From Alcaligenes faecalis (GTDB lineage Bacteria > Pseudomonadota > Gammaproteobacteria > Burkholderiales > Burkholderiaceae_B), in the NCBI RefSeq assembly GCF_005311025.1, contig NZ_CP031747.1, positions 124,001 to 188,000 on the forward strand: a DNA stretch of 64,000 nucleotides, in the 5' to 3' direction. The position numbers and the translations under genes are program-made. Below the pieces are notes generated by a model that worked only from the letters and a program-made list of their open reading frames with translations, searched no databases and had not been told where the DNA came from. Shown one piece after another: positions 19,519 through 28,701 of this stretch; position 1 is the stretch's first letter, and the number at the start of each line of letters is the position of its first letter.

Positions 19519-20192
19519 CAGAGCTGAGCATTCCCGTCATAACCATTGATGGCCCTACCGCTTCCGGTAAAGGGACGATTGCTTCCCTGGTCGCGCAGCG
19601 GCTGGGCTGGCATACGCTGGACAGCGGTGCCTTGTATCGCCTGACCGCCTTGTCCTGCCTGCGTCGCGGCGTGGATGTCCAGGACGAGGCCCAGGTCCAG
19701 CATGCGGCCCAGAGCCTGAACGTGCATTTTGACTACCCCCATATCTACATGGATGGCGATGACGTCAGCGACGCTATTCGTCAGGAAGAGGTAGGAAATC
19801 TGGCCTCTCAGGTGGCGGCCTTGCCTCTGGTGCGTGAGGCACTTTTGCAACGGCAGCGGGATTTTCGCGTTGCCCCCGGTTTGGTGGGCGATGGGCGCGA
19901 TATGGGCACAGTTGTGTTCCCGGACGCACCTTTAAAGATATTTTTGCTGGCAGATGCGGAGGTGCGAGCCCAAAGACGCTGTAAACAGTTGAGCGAAAAG
20001 GGTATTTCTGCTAATCTTACGAGTCTTTTGGCGGACTTGCGTGCGCGCGACGAACGTGATCGTTCTCGAACTCATGCTCCGCTTGTGCCTGCGCCGGGTG
20101 CCCACATTGTGGATTCTTCCCAGCTCAGCATCCAGGAAGTTGTAAATAAGGTGCTCGACCTTTGGTCGGGCATTGCGGTCCCGACAGCCTAA
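19515..20192 (+). CDS. cmk: Cytidylate kinase
   Basis: A 225-residue NMP kinase phosphorylating CMP and dCMP. The P-loop is [14 protein letters not shown] at residues ~10-24. The CMP-binding insert and the motif [21 protein letters not shown] follow, and [11 protein letters not shown] supplies lid arginines. It is coupled to aroA by an ATGA overlap. The order aroA-cmk-rpsA-ihfB is conserved across beta- and gammaproteobacteria. Confidence 0.97.
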   Translation: MTELSIPVITIDGPTASGKGTIASLVAQRLGWHTLDSGALYRLTALSCLRRGVDVQDEAQVQHAAQSLNVHFDYPHIYMDGDDVSDAIRQEEVGNLASQVAALPLVREALLQRQRDFRVAPGLVGDGRDMGTVVFPDAPLKIFLLADAEVRAQRRCKQLSEKGISANLTSLLADLRARDERDRSRTHAPLVPAPGAHIVDSSQLSIQEVVNKVLDLWSGIAVPTA

Positions 20193-20220
20193 TCCCGTGC
20201 TGATCGGGCTTTGTTCACTC

Positions 20221-20247
20221 CACCGGGTTCTGCCTGGTGTGTTTTTT
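20221..20247 (+). terminator. Terminator-like hairpin between cmk and rpsA
   Basis: CACCGGG-TTCTG-CCTGGTG (seven pairs including one G-U) is followed by TGTTTTTT. It could end or attenuate read-through from cmk into rpsA. Confidence 0.5.
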
Positions 20248-20276
20248 ATGGCCATTTTGGCTAACGGATTGATTTA

Positions 20277-21995
20277 ATGTCCACTAACCTTCACACAGAC
20301 GCAACGGGCGGCGAAAGCTTTGCCGATTTGTTTGCAGAAAGCATTAAAAACCAAGACCTGAAAAGCGGCGAAGTTATCTCCGCCGAGGTTCTGCGTATTG
20401 ACCACAACTACGTTCTGGTCAATGCTGGCCTGAAGTCCGAAGCACTGATCCCTCTGGAAGAGTTCCTGAACGATCAGGGCGAACTGGAAGTTCAAGCTGG
20501 TGACTTTGTTTCCGTGGCAATCGACGCCTTCGAAAACGGCTACGGTGACACCATTCTGTCCCGCGACCGCGCCAAGCGTCTGTCGGCCTGGTTGTCCCTC
20601 GAGCAAGCGCTTGAGTCCGGCGAACTGGTCAACGGTACCATCACTGGTAAGGTCAAGGGCGGTCTGACCGTCATGACCAACGGCATCCGCGCCTTCTTGC
20701 CCGGTTCGCTGGTTGATCTGCGTCCTGTCAAGGACACCACGCCATACGAAGGCAAGACCCTGGAATTCAAGGTCATCAAGCTCGATCGCAAGCGTAACAA
20801 CGTCGTGTTGTCGCGTCGCGCTGTGCTGGAAGCCTCCATGGGCGAAGAGCGTCAGAAACTGCTGGAAACCCTGTCCGAAGGCGCTATCGTCAAAGGTATC
20901 GTCAAGAACATCACCGATTACGGTGCGTTCGTGGATCTGGGCGGCATCGACGGTCTGCTGCACATCACCGATATGGCATGGCGCCGTGTTCGTCACCCAT
21001 CCGAAGTTCTGCAGGTGGGTCAGGAAATCGAAGCCAAGGTCCTCAAGTTCGATCAGGAAAAGAGCCGCGTCTCCCTGGGCGTCAAGCAGCTGGGCGAAGA
21101 TCCATGGATCGGTCTGGCACGTCGCTACCCACAAAACACCCGTCTGTTCGGCAAGGTTACCAACCTGACCGACTACGGTGCATTTGTTGAAGTGGAAGAC
21201 GGTATCGAAGGTCTGGTTCACGTATCCGAAATGGATTGGACCAACAAGAACGTTGACCCACGCAAGGTTGTGACCTTGGGTGAGGAAGTCGAAGTCATGG
21301 TTCTGGAAATCGACGAAGATCGTCGTCGTATCTCCTTGGGCATGAAGCAGTGCCGTGCCAACCCATGGGAAGATTTCGCCATCAACTTCAAGCGCGGCGA
21401 CAAGGTTCGCGGTGGCATCAAGTCCATCACCGACTTCGGCGTGTTTGTTGGTCTGCCTGGCGGCATCGACGGTCTGGTTCACCTGTCCGACCTGTCCTGG
21501 TCCGAGACTGGCGAAGAAGCCGTTCGCAACTTCAAGAAGGGCGACGAAGTTGACGCCGTGGTTCTGGGCATCGACACCGACAAAGAGCGCATTTCCCTGG
21601 GTATCAAACAGCTGGAAGGCGATCCGTTCAACAACTTCGTAGCAACCTACGACAAGGGTGCTGTGGTTAGCGGCGTCGTCAAGTCCGTGGAAGCCAAGGG
21701 TGCTGTTGTAACTCTGTCGCTGGACGTTGAAGGCTACCTGCGCGCCTCCGAGATTTCCTCGGGCCGTGTTGAAGATGCCACGACGGCTCTGAAAGAAGGT
21801 CAGGAAATCGAAACCATGATCTTGAGCGTGGATCGCAAGACCCGTTCGATTCAGTTGTCCATCAAGGCTCGTGATACCGCCGAAACCGCTCAATCCATGG
21901 CCCGCCTGACCGAAGCCAGCGCTTCGTCCGGTACGACCAATCTGGGTGCTCTGCTGCGTGCCAAGCTGGACCAGCAGCAACGTGACGACGGTTAA
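20277..21995 (+). CDS. rpsA: 30S ribosomal protein S1
   Basis: A 572-residue RNA-binding protein with six S1 (OB-fold) repeats, the full proteobacterial complement. Repeat signatures [39 protein letters not shown] and [20 protein letters not shown] are plain. It helps the ribosome bind mRNAs with weak Shine-Dalgarno sequences. Its own start region lacks a good Shine-Dalgarno (CGGATTGATTTA before the ATG), which fits the S1 autoregulation known in E. coli. The antisense strand is also open over nearly the full length, a codon-usage artefact. Confidence 0.98.
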   Translation: MSTNLHTDATGGESFADLFAESIKNQDLKSGEVISAEVLRIDHNYVLVNAGLKSEALIPLEEFLNDQGELEVQAGDFVSVAIDAFENGYGDTILSRDRAKRLSAWLSLEQALESGELVNGTITGKVKGGLTVMTNGIRAFLPGSLVDLRPVKDTTPYEGKTLEFKVIKLDRKRNNVVLSRRAVLEASMGEERQKLLETLSEGAIVKGIVKNITDYGAFVDLGGIDGLLHITDMAWRRVRHPSEVLQVGQEIEAKVLKFDQEKSRVSLGVKQLGEDPWIGLARRYPQNTRLFGKVTNLTDYGAFVEVEDGIEGLVHVSEMDWTNKNVDPRKVVTLGEEVEVMVLEIDEDRRRISLGMKQCRANPWEDFAINFKRGDKVRGGIKSITDFGVFVGLPGGIDGLVHLSDLSWSETGEEAVRNFKKGDEVDAVVLGIDTDKERISLGIKQLEGDPFNNFVATYDKGAVVSGVVKSVEAKGAVVTLSLDVEGYLRASEISSGRVEDATTALKEGQEIETMILSVDRKTRSIQLSIKARDTAETAQSMARLTEASASSGTTNLGALLRAKLDQQQRDDG

Positions 21996-22000
21996 TCAGC

Positions 22001-22360
22001 GTGACAAAGTCTGAGCTGATCGCGTTGTTGGCCAGCCGCTATCCGCAGCTGGCTCTGCGCGATATGGATTTCGCCGTGAAAACGGTTTTGGATTCTATGA
22101 CCCAGGCCCTGGCCAGCGGTCAACGGATCGAAATCCGAGGGTTTGGCAGCTTTTCGCTCTCTACCCGCTCGCCGCGGGTAGGGCGCAATCCCAAATCGGG
22201 TGAAAAAGTGATGGTGCCTGGTAAACAGGTGCCGCACTTCAAGGCCGGCAAGGAATTGCGCGAGCGAGTCGATTCTGTCTTTCTCGAGCAAGAGCAAATC
22301 GAAGCAGACGACCAGTCGTCTGCCTTCGAGCAGCTCAATGCGAGAGTCCGTCACGGTTAA
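22001..22360 (+). CDS. ihfB: Integration host factor beta subunit
   Basis: A 119-residue DNA-bending protein of the HU/IHF family that pairs with IhfA. It shows [30 protein letters not shown] and the DNA-intercalating beta-arm [15 protein letters not shown] with its proline, then [15 protein letters not shown]. The start is GTG, five bases after the rpsA stop. The C-terminal tail of ~20 residues ([10 protein letters not shown]) is longer than in E. coli, as is usual in this group. A terminator follows. Confidence 0.96.
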   Translation: MTKSELIALLASRYPQLALRDMDFAVKTVLDSMTQALASGQRIEIRGFGSFSLSTRSPRVGRNPKSGEKVMVPGKQVPHFKAGKELRERVDSVFLEQEQIEADDQSSAFEQLNARVRHG

Positions 22361-22383
22361 GACCTACTTGCATACTGATTACA

Positions 22384-22406
22384 CAGGCCCTTTTCAGGGC
22401 CTGTTT
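22384..22406 (+). terminator. Terminator after ihfB
   Basis: CAGGCCC-TTTTCA-GGGCCTG followed by TTTTG. Confidence 0.65.
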
Positions 22407-22474
22407 TGCGTGTGCGCTAAATTCCGCTTGCACGTACAATCAGACATTATAAAAACACTGTTGGAGCCCTAAAA

Positions 22475-22807
22475 ATGCGCTATCTAGTCTGGGTACTGCG
22501 TCTGCTCGTTTTTGTGATCGTGCTGCTGTTCGCACTGAAAAACACGGAACCGGTGCAAGTCAGCTTTTTCGCCGAGCATATTATTCAAGACGTTCCGCTG
22601 ATCGTCGTAATGCTGGCCGCGTTTATTTTAGGTTTGGTGTTGGGGCTGCTTTTGATGGTGGGCGCGGTGATGCGCCGCCGTCGCGAGGTCAACCGCTTGC
22701 GCCGCGAAATGGACCGTCTGCAAGACAGACTGGAGCAAGCGCAGCAATCGCCCGTGAATACGGCTGCTGTGGCGCCCGAGACCGTCGCCCCGCTGGCGCC
22801 TTTGTAA
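22475..22807 (+). CDS. lapA: Lipopolysaccharide assembly protein LapA (DUF1049)
   Basis: A 110-residue inner-membrane protein with two transmembrane helices (residues ~2-20 and ~42-63) joined by a short loop VQVSFFAEHIIQDVPL, then a cytoplasmic coiled coil (RRREVNRLRREMDRLQDRLEQ). This is the LapA/YciS pattern. It acts with LapB, encoded 16 bases downstream, in controlling LpxC turnover and LPS transport. The C-terminal ~20 residues are Ala/Pro-rich and variable. Confidence 0.9.
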   Translation: MRYLVWVLRLLVFVIVLLFALKNTEPVQVSFFAEHIIQDVPLIVVMLAAFILGLVLGLLLMVGAVMRRRREVNRLRREMDRLQDRLEQAQQSPVNTAAVAPETVAPLAPL

Positions 22808-22823
22808 GTCCTTGGAGTAAACA

Positions 22824-24071
22824 GTGGATTTTGAAACCTGGTGGTTGGTTTTTGTACCAATTCTATTTGCCTTGGGCTGGGTCGCCGCGCGGGTGGATTT
22901 TCGACAGATGATGTCCGAAACTCGCACCTTGCCGGACTCCTATTTCAAGGGTTTGAACTTCCTGCTCAATGAAGAGCCGGATCGTGCCATTGACGCCTTT
23001 GTGGAAGTGGCCAAGCTGGACCCCGAAACCACCGAGCTGCACTTTGCACTGGGTAGCCTGTTTCGCCGTCGTGGTGAAATGGAGCGCGCCATCCGAGTGC
23101 ATCAAAGTCTGCTGTCGCGCGCTGATTTGCCGGTTGCAGATCGTGAAAATGCCCAGTTTCAGATTGCCCAGGATTTCCTGAAAGCTGGCATGCTGGACCG
23201 GGCCGAGGCCGCTTTTGAAGCGGTGCGTGAAACGCGCTTTGCTATTCCGGCCATGCGCGCCTTGATCCGTATTTATGAGTCCGAGCACGATTGGCCGCGT
23301 GCCATTGAAGCGGTGCGCCGTTTGCGTGCCTTGGTCGATGAGCCTGTGCCGCAACTGGTGCATTACCAGTGTGAGCAGGCTGAAGGGGCGTTGCAAGGCA
23401 AGCAGCCTGATTTTGAACGTGCCGCCAAAGCTTTGGACGAGGCGGATAATGCCATTCGCAAGCTGGGCACGGGCCAAGGCATGTATGCTTCTCAGGCGCG
23501 GGTTGCCGGTTTGCGTGCTCGTGTGGCGCGTATGCAAGGCCAGAGCGAGCAGGAGCGGGCTTACCTGGTTTCCATTTTGAGCAGTGCGCCTGAATATGTG
23601 GGCCTGTACGCGACCGAGCTGCTGGACAGTTACCGCAAGCTGGGTCGGGGCGAAGAGGGCGTTGCCATGTTGCGCAGTCATTATCAGCAGCATCCCAGCC
23701 TGGATATTTTCAATGTGCTGTTCCGTGTTCTGCGCGAACAGGAAGGCCATTTGCAGGCTTGGGCGTTTGCCCGTGATGCCTTGCGTGCCCATCCTTCTTT
23801 ATTGGGTCTGGACAAGATGCTGGAAGTTGAACTCCAGGATCAAGGGCAGGGCAAGGAAAGTACCGAAGGCGCGGAGGCTGTCGGTGTCGATCAGATTATT
23901 GCAGGTGCGGATTTAAGCCTGCTGCGTTCCTTGATACATCGTCACACCCAGCGTCTGGATCGTTATTCCTGCAGTTCTTGCGGTTTTGAGGCTCGCCATT
24001 TCTATTGGCAATGTCCCGGCTGCAACTCCTGGGAAACCTATGCACCTCGCCGCCTTGAGGAGCTGAAATGA
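22824..24071 (+). CDS. lapB: Lipopolysaccharide assembly protein LapB (YciM)
   Basis: A 415-residue protein with an N-terminal membrane anchor (WWLVFVPILFALGWVAARVD), about nine TPR-like repeats (for example YFKGLNFLLNEEPDRAIDAF and LGSLFRRRGEMERAIRVH), and a C-terminal rubredoxin-like zinc or iron site (YSCSSCGFEA, then WQCPGCNSWE). In E. coli LapB recruits FtsH to degrade LpxC and balances LPS against phospholipid synthesis. The start is GTG. It overlaps the next gene (rfaE1) by four bases, placing LPS control and heptose synthesis in one operon. Confidence 0.94.
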   Translation: MDFETWWLVFVPILFALGWVAARVDFRQMMSETRTLPDSYFKGLNFLLNEEPDRAIDAFVEVAKLDPETTELHFALGSLFRRRGEMERAIRVHQSLLSRADLPVADRENAQFQIAQDFLKAGMLDRAEAAFEAVRETRFAIPAMRALIRIYESEHDWPRAIEAVRRLRALVDEPVPQLVHYQCEQAEGALQGKQPDFERAAKALDEADNAIRKLGTGQGMYASQARVAGLRARVARMQGQSEQERAYLVSILSSAPEYVGLYATELLDSYRKLGRGEEGVAMLRSHYQQHPSLDIFNVLFRVLREQEGHLQAWAFARDALRAHPSLLGLDKMLEVELQDQGQGKESTEGAEAVGVDQIIAGADLSLLRSLIHRHTQRLDRYSCSSCGFEARHFYWQCPGCNSWETYAPRRLEELK

Positions 24072-24997
24072 TGACCTTCCCTGGTGAGGCTGTTGCTGCC
24101 AGCCGTGTGCTGGTCGTGGGTGACGTCATGCTGGACCGTTACTGGTTTGGCGATGTGGATCGTATCTCTCCCGAAGCACCCGTTCCTGTGGTCAAGATGG
24201 GGCGGGTAGAGGACCGTCTGGGTGGTGCCGCCAACGTGGCACGCAATATTGCCGCTTTGGGTGCCCAGGCCAGTCTCTTGGGCGTGATTGGGCAGGACGA
24301 AGCGGGCAAGACCGTGCGTGAACTGGCTGAAGCGGACCATGTTCAGGCTCACTGGGTACAAGACCCGATCATGCCTACGTCGTTGAAGCTGCGCGTGCTG
24401 GGTCGCCAGCAACAATTGCTGCGCGTGGATTTTGAAGAAAGCCCGGCCAGCAGCGCTTTGGATCAGTTGCAGCAAAACATGAGCGACTTGCTGGATCAGC
24501 ATCAGGTGCTGGTCTTGTCGGACTACGCGAAAGGCGCTTTGGCCCAGGTAGAAAGTTTGATTGCGTTGGCACGATCGAAGAACATTCCTGTTCTGGTCGA
24601 TCCCAAAGGCAAAACCTACGAGCGCTATCAAGGGGCTACTATCCTGACGCCGAATCGTTCCGAAATGCAGGAAGCCGTGGGCGCCTGGAAAGATGAAGAT
24701 GATTTGATGCGACGCGCTCAAGATTTGCGTCGCAAGCTGAATTTGGAATGCTTGCTGATTACCCGTTCCGAACAAGGGATGACCTTGTTCACCGAGCAGG
24801 GGCGTGAGCATGTGGATGCGCAGGCACAAGAGGTGTTCGATGTCTCGGGTGCCGGGGACACGGTATTGGCAACGCTGGCGGTGATGCGAGCGGCAGGTCT
24901 GGACTGGTTGCAGGCCATGCGCTGGGCGAACCGCGCGGGTGGTATCGTGGTCGGAAAATTGGGTACGTCCATTGTGACGGCAAAGGAATTGGCATGA
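24068..24997 (+). CDS. rfaE1: D-glycero-beta-D-manno-heptose-7-phosphate kinase
   Basis: A 309-residue PfkB/ribokinase-family sugar kinase equal to the N-terminal half of E. coli HldE. It shows [21 protein letters not shown], the GGAANVARN sugar-binding segment, and the anion hole/catalytic base [14 protein letters not shown]. It makes heptose-1,7-bisphosphate for the LPS inner core. The adenylyltransferase half is absent, so a separate rfaE2 gene must lie elsewhere. The gene overlaps lapB and hldD by four bases each. Confidence 0.93.
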   Translation: MMTFPGEAVAASRVLVVGDVMLDRYWFGDVDRISPEAPVPVVKMGRVEDRLGGAANVARNIAALGAQASLLGVIGQDEAGKTVRELAEADHVQAHWVQDPIMPTSLKLRVLGRQQQLLRVDFEESPASSALDQLQQNMSDLLDQHQVLVLSDYAKGALAQVESLIALARSKNIPVLVDPKGKTYERYQGATILTPNRSEMQEAVGAWKDEDDLMRRAQDLRRKLNLECLLITRSEQGMTLFTEQGREHVDAQAQEVFDVSGAGDTVLATLAVMRAAGLDWLQAMRWANRAGGIVVGKLGTSIVTAKELA

Positions 24998-25992
24998 TCG
25001 TAGTGACCGGTGGCGCTGGCTTTATTGGCAGCAATTTGGTGAAAGGCCTGAACCAGCAGGGTGTGACTGACATTCTGGTGGTGGACGACCTGAGCGATGG
25101 CGACAAGTTCGTCAATCTGGTGCATGGCCAAATTGCCGACTATATGGACAAGGACGATTTCCGTGCCCGGTTGGCGCGCGACGAGTTCTCCAATATTGAA
25201 GCTGTGTTGCACCAGGGCGCATGTTCGGATACGACCGAGCGCAATGGTCAGTTCATGATGGACAACAACTACCGCGTGACGCTGGAAATCTTCGAGTACT
25301 GCCAGGCCAAGCGTATTCCTCTCTTGTATGCTTCGTCCGCCGCTGTTTACGGTGCGGGTCCCTTGTATGCCGAGGACCTCAGCAACGAAGCGCCGTTGAA
25401 CGTCTACGGCTATTCCAAGTTTCTGTTCGACCAAGTGCTGCGTCGTCATCTGGATAGTCTGCGTGCGCCAGTGGTCGGCCTGCGTTACTTCAATGTCTAT
25501 GGTCCACAAGAGCAGCACAAAGGTCGTATGGCCTCGGTGGCTTATCACAATATGCTGCAATACCGTCGCGACGGTCATGTGCTCTTGTTTGGTGGCTGGG
25601 ATGGCTATGTGGATGGTGGTCAGCAACGTGACTTCGTCTTTATTGATGATGTCGTGTCGGTGAATCTGCATTTCCTGGGTCAGGACAAGCAGTCGGGCGT
25701 GTTCAACTGCGGTTCGGGACGTGCCCAGCCGTTCAATGATGTAGCCCAGACCGTCGTCAACACCTTGCGTGAGCATGATGGCTTGCCTACCCTGACATTG
25801 GAAGAGTTGGTGACGCAGCAGTTTCTGCAATACATCCCGTTTCCCGATGATCTGAAAGGCCGTTATCAAAGCCACACCCAGGCAGACCTGACACAGCTGC
25901 GTGCGGCTGGTTACGACAAGCCTTTCCACGATGTACAGACGGGTGTCGCTGAGTACGTACGCCGTCTGCTGCAGTCGGGGGCTCTGCGCTAA
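24994..25992 (+). CDS. hldD: ADP-L-glycero-D-manno-heptose-6-epimerase
   Basis: A 332-residue extended short-chain dehydrogenase/epimerase. The NADP-binding motif [12 protein letters not shown] is at the N-terminus, the catalytic Ser and Tyr-x-x-x-Lys are in [11 protein letters not shown] and [11 protein letters not shown], and [19 protein letters not shown] is diagnostic of HldD. It performs the last step of ADP-heptose synthesis for the LPS inner core and follows rfaE1 with an ATGA overlap. Confidence 0.96.
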   Translation: MIVVTGGAGFIGSNLVKGLNQQGVTDILVVDDLSDGDKFVNLVHGQIADYMDKDDFRARLARDEFSNIEAVLHQGACSDTTERNGQFMMDNNYRVTLEIFEYCQAKRIPLLYASSAAVYGAGPLYAEDLSNEAPLNVYGYSKFLFDQVLRRHLDSLRAPVVGLRYFNVYGPQEQHKGRMASVAYHNMLQYRRDGHVLLFGGWDGYVDGGQQRDFVFIDDVVSVNLHFLGQDKQSGVFNCGSGRAQPFNDVAQTVVNTLREHDGLPTLTLEELVTQQFLQYIPFPDDLKGRYQSHTQADLTQLRAAGYDKPFHDVQTGVAEYVRRLLQSGALR

Positions 25993-26010
25993 GCAGTAGG
26001 GCTTTAAAGT

Positions 26011-26058
26011 CCATGCGGGCTGCCACGCATGGCTAAATGCGGTCTCCGGCCCGCTTTT
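26011..26058 (+). terminator. Two successive hairpins after hldD
   Basis: CCATGCG (26011-26017) pairs with CGCATGG (26026-26032); then GCGG (26039-26042) pairs with CCGC (26051-26054) followed by TTTTGC. Together they are a plausible, not strong, terminator. Confidence 0.4.
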
Positions 26059-26080
26059 GCATTCACCCAGGCAGCACCAT

Positions 26081-26105
26081 AAAGGCTTCTTTCCAAGGAG
26101 CCTTT
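26081..26105 (+). promoter_or_regulatory. Hairpin that encloses the ribosome-binding site of the HhH gene
   Basis: Positions 26081-26091 (AAAGGCTTCTT) pair with 26095-26105 (AAGGAGCCTTT) around a TCC loop: eleven pairs with one G-U. The Shine-Dalgarno AAGGAG (26095-26100) is wholly inside the stem and the ATG follows at 26109. It may limit translation or act as a terminator for the upstream operon. Confidence 0.55.
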
Positions 26106-26108
26106 ATC

Positions 26109-26495
26109 ATGTCTACCTCCCTGATTTTGTCCCCCGTTTCCCATCGCTGGTTGCACTCAATGCAAGGTTGGCGTGCGTCCGTTCTTCGCTTTCTGCTTGC
26201 CCTATGCTTATTGGGGCCCTGGAACTTGGCTGCCGCGGTGGATTTGAATACGGCTGATGCTCAACAATTGCAGCAAATTAAAGGTATAGGCCCCCGCACG
26301 GCCGAGTTGATTCTGGAGGAGCGCCAGCGGGGTGGCCCTTTCGACTCTTTGCAGGATTTGGCGGACCGGGTCAAAGGGATAGGCGCGAAAAAGATCGTTA
26401 CGATGGAGCAGTCGGGCCTGAAAGTGGAGCCTGCCAAAGCCGCCAGCAAGGCGGTTTCCAATACGGTCGATGCGGATATAAGAAGAAAGCCGTAG
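26109..26495 (+). CDS. Exported helix-hairpin-helix (ComEA-like) DNA-binding protein
   Basis: A 128-residue protein with a long N-terminal signal or anchor segment (FLLALCLLGPWNLAAA), then two helix-hairpin-helix motifs: DLNTADAQQLQQIKGIGPRT and FDSLQDLADRVKGIGAKKI. A short basic tail ends in RRKP. ComEA family members bind incoming double-stranded DNA in the periplasm during natural transformation. No comEC or pilus gene is in the window, so competence is only an inference. The ATG follows AAGGAG with eight bases between; that site is locked in a hairpin. Confidence 0.8.
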   Translation: MSTSLILSPVSHRWLHSMQGWRASVLRFLLALCLLGPWNLAAAVDLNTADAQQLQQIKGIGPRTAELILEERQRGGPFDSLQDLADRVKGIGAKKIVTMEQSGLKVEPAKAASKAVSNTVDADIRRKP

Positions 26496-26594
26496 CCCTG
26501 GGCGTAGACTCGCTTTAAGCTAGTAGTTTGTTTAGTCTGCATGGGCAGTCAGTGCGAGCTGGCTGCCTTCTTGCTCAAGGTAAGAGATTGATCG

Positions 26595-27500
26595 ATGAAA
26601 AACTATCCCACCATTGAAGATACCGTTGGCCAAACCCCCTTGGTTCGCTTGCAGCGTATTCCAGGCGAGTTTGGGCAGGCACGCGGTAATGTCGTGTTGG
26701 CCAAGCTGGAAGGCAATAACCCTGCCGGTTCGGTGAAAGACCGTGCTGCCAGTTCCATGATTCAAGAGGCCGAGCGCCGCGGTGATATCAAGCCGGGAGA
26801 CACCTTGATCGAGGCCACCAGTGGCAATACTGGTATTGCCTTAGCCATGATTGCGGCCGTGCGTGGCTACAAAATGATTTTGATCATGCCCGATAACCTG
26901 TCGCTGGAGCGTCGTGCTTCCATGACAGCCTATGGCGCGAAGTTGATTCTGACGCCTGCGGATCAAGGCGGTATGGAATATGCCCGTGATCTAGCATTGA
27001 AGATGCAGGCTGAAGGGCAGGGCAAGGTGCTGGATCAGTTTGCCAACAAGGATAATCCAGCGGCGCACGTGCATAGCACCGGCCCGGAAATCTGGCAGCA
27101 AACCGATGGTCAGGTCACTCACTTTGTCAGCGCCATGGGCACGACGGGCACCATCATGGGGGTGGGTAATTACTTGCGCAGCCAGAACAGCGGCATAGTG
27201 GTGGTGGGGGCTCAGCCTGCACCAGGGGCGCAAATTGCCGGCATTCGTAAATGGCCAGAAGAGTATCTGCCCAAAATTTACGATCCCTCCAAAGTGGATA
27301 TGTTCGAGGAAATTGGCCAGCAAGAGGCCGAGATCATGACGCGCCGTATGGCCGCTGAAGAGGGGATCTGTGCCGGTATTTCGTCCGGCGGTGCCTTGGT
27401 GGCTGCCATGCGCGTTGCTCAGCGCGTAGAAAACGCCACGATCGTGTTCATTGTGTGCGACCGTGGCGACCGTTACCTGTCTACCGGCATCTTTAATTAA
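26595..27500 (+). CDS. cysM: Cysteine synthase B (O-acetylserine sulfhydrylase B)
   Basis: A 301-residue fold-type II PLP enzyme. The PLP lysine is in NPAGSVKDRAASSM, the phosphate-binding loop is SGNTGIALAM, and the sequence GTTGTIMGVGNYLR fits the family. The length and the DNLSLERR and QPAPGAQIAGIRKWPEEYLP segments favour CysM over CysK; CysM can use thiosulfate as well as sulfide. Its stop codon overlaps that of the convergent mltB gene. Confidence 0.94.
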   Translation: MKNYPTIEDTVGQTPLVRLQRIPGEFGQARGNVVLAKLEGNNPAGSVKDRAASSMIQEAERRGDIKPGDTLIEATSGNTGIALAMIAAVRGYKMILIMPDNLSLERRASMTAYGAKLILTPADQGGMEYARDLALKMQAEGQGKVLDQFANKDNPAAHVHSTGPEIWQQTDGQVTHFVSAMGTTGTIMGVGNYLRSQNSGIVVVGAQPAPGAQIAGIRKWPEEYLPKIYDPSKVDMFEEIGQQEAEIMTRRMAAEEGICAGISSGGALVAAMRVAQRVENATIVFIVCDRGDRYLSTGIFN

Positions 27501-28690
27501 TTAGGGTTGCCATAGCCCATTTGTTTGGCCAGTTCGGAAGCCAGATCGGCGACCGAGCTGGCATAAAAGTAACTGCGGTTGTAATGGGTAATGGCAAAGA
27601 AGTTGGGCGTGCCCAGGCGATACTCGGTGGTATTGCGTGGCTCGTCCACCAGGTTCACTACACCTAATTGAGCCTGCTGCCAGGGGCCTGCGTTCTGGCT
27701 CTGACCTTTCACCGTCGCACCGGCATTATTCAATTGTGCCCAACTAAGTTTGGGATAAATGCCGCCGTCCACCATCGCTTTACTTGCGTTACTCAATTCG
27801 ACCGGAGCGAAAACCGGCAGGCCGGGTTCCCAGCCGTGTGCACGCAAGAAGTTGGCAATCGACGCCATGGCATCGGCTGGGTTATTGCGCAGATCAATAC
27901 GGCCATCTCCATCGCCATCGACGGCATAGCGTATCAAGCTGCCGGGCATGAACTGGGACATACCCATAGCGCCTGCGAACGAGCCTTGAACAATACGTGC
28001 GTCCAGCTCGCCTTGATAATGCAATTCGATCAGGTCCGCTAATTGATCACGGAACAACTGACCACGCTCGGGACGGCTGTCATCCGGATAGGCAAAGCCC
28101 AGCGTAAACAAGGCATCCAGCACTTTGAAGTCGCCCATGATTTTGCCGTAGACGGTTTCCACGCCCAGGATGGCCACAATAATAGAGGGCGGTACACCAT
28201 AGTCTTTGGAAATCTGGTCCAAGGCCAGGCGATGTTTTTGCCAGAACTGGACGCCACCTTGAATGCGGGCCGGGTCTACATTGCGTTTTTTATACGTTAC
28301 CCAACTGCGCTTGATGCGCCCTTTGGTGGGGCGCATTAATTTGGCGGCGGTCTCGTTATATTGAGCTTGCTGCAACATATCGGTGACGACATCCAGTGGG
28401 ATCTTGCGTACTGTCGCCACTTCCTGGGCGTAGCTCGCAATATCATCGTTTAATTCACCGTTTAATTTAAAAAATTGTGTCCGACCAGAGCGAGATTCAC
28501 CGGCCTGAATGGACGCAGGTTCGGCCAAAGCCTTGATTGCGACGGTGCCGGTTTTTTTGGCCGAGGTCTGGAAAGCCGCGCCGCTGCTGGGTTTGGTGTC
28601 CGTGGACGGAGCTTGGGAAGTGGTTGTGGCGCAGCCGGCAGTGCTCAGCGCGATCAGTACTGCTTGCAAAATTCGAGTGGGTCTGAACAT
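27497..28690 (-). CDS. mltB: Membrane-bound lytic murein transglycosylase B
   Basis: A 397-residue lipoprotein precursor with a lipobox ending STAGC at Cys19, giving an outer-membrane anchor. The catalytic Glu is in VAILGVETVYG, followed by LFTLGFAYPDD, FAGAMGMSQFMPGS and DGDGRIDLRN, all characteristic of family 3 (MltB/SltB) transglycosylases. It cleaves glycan strands to 1,6-anhydromuropeptides, substrates of the recycling enzyme NagZ encoded at 48.9 kb. Its start codon lies only 11 bases from the start of the divergent deacetylase gene. Confidence 0.95.
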   Translation of the reverse strand: MFRPTRILQAVLIALSTAGCATTTSQAPSTDTKPSSGAAFQTSAKKTGTVAIKALAEPASIQAGESRSGRTQFFKLNGELNDDIASYAQEVATVRKIPLDVVTDMLQQAQYNETAAKLMRPTKGRIKRSWVTYKKRNVDPARIQGGVQFWQKHRLALDQISKDYGVPPSIIVAILGVETVYGKIMGDFKVLDALFTLGFAYPDDSRPERGQLFRDQLADLIELHYQGELDARIVQGSFAGAMGMSQFMPGSLIRYAVDGDGDGRIDLRNNPADAMASIANFLRAHGWEPGLPVFAPVELSNASKAMVDGGIYPKLSWAQLNNAGATVKGQSQNAGPWQQAQLGVVNLVDEPRNTTEYRLGTPNFFAITHYNRSYFYASSVADLASELAKQMGYGNPN

Positions 28691-28701
28691 AATCCATCCT
28701 C

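Noticed and set aside
20274-21980. 568-codon open frame antisense to almost all of rpsA
   Set aside because: It mirrors rpsA codon usage, has no ribosome site and no recognisable domain; long antisense frames recur opposite every highly biased gene here.
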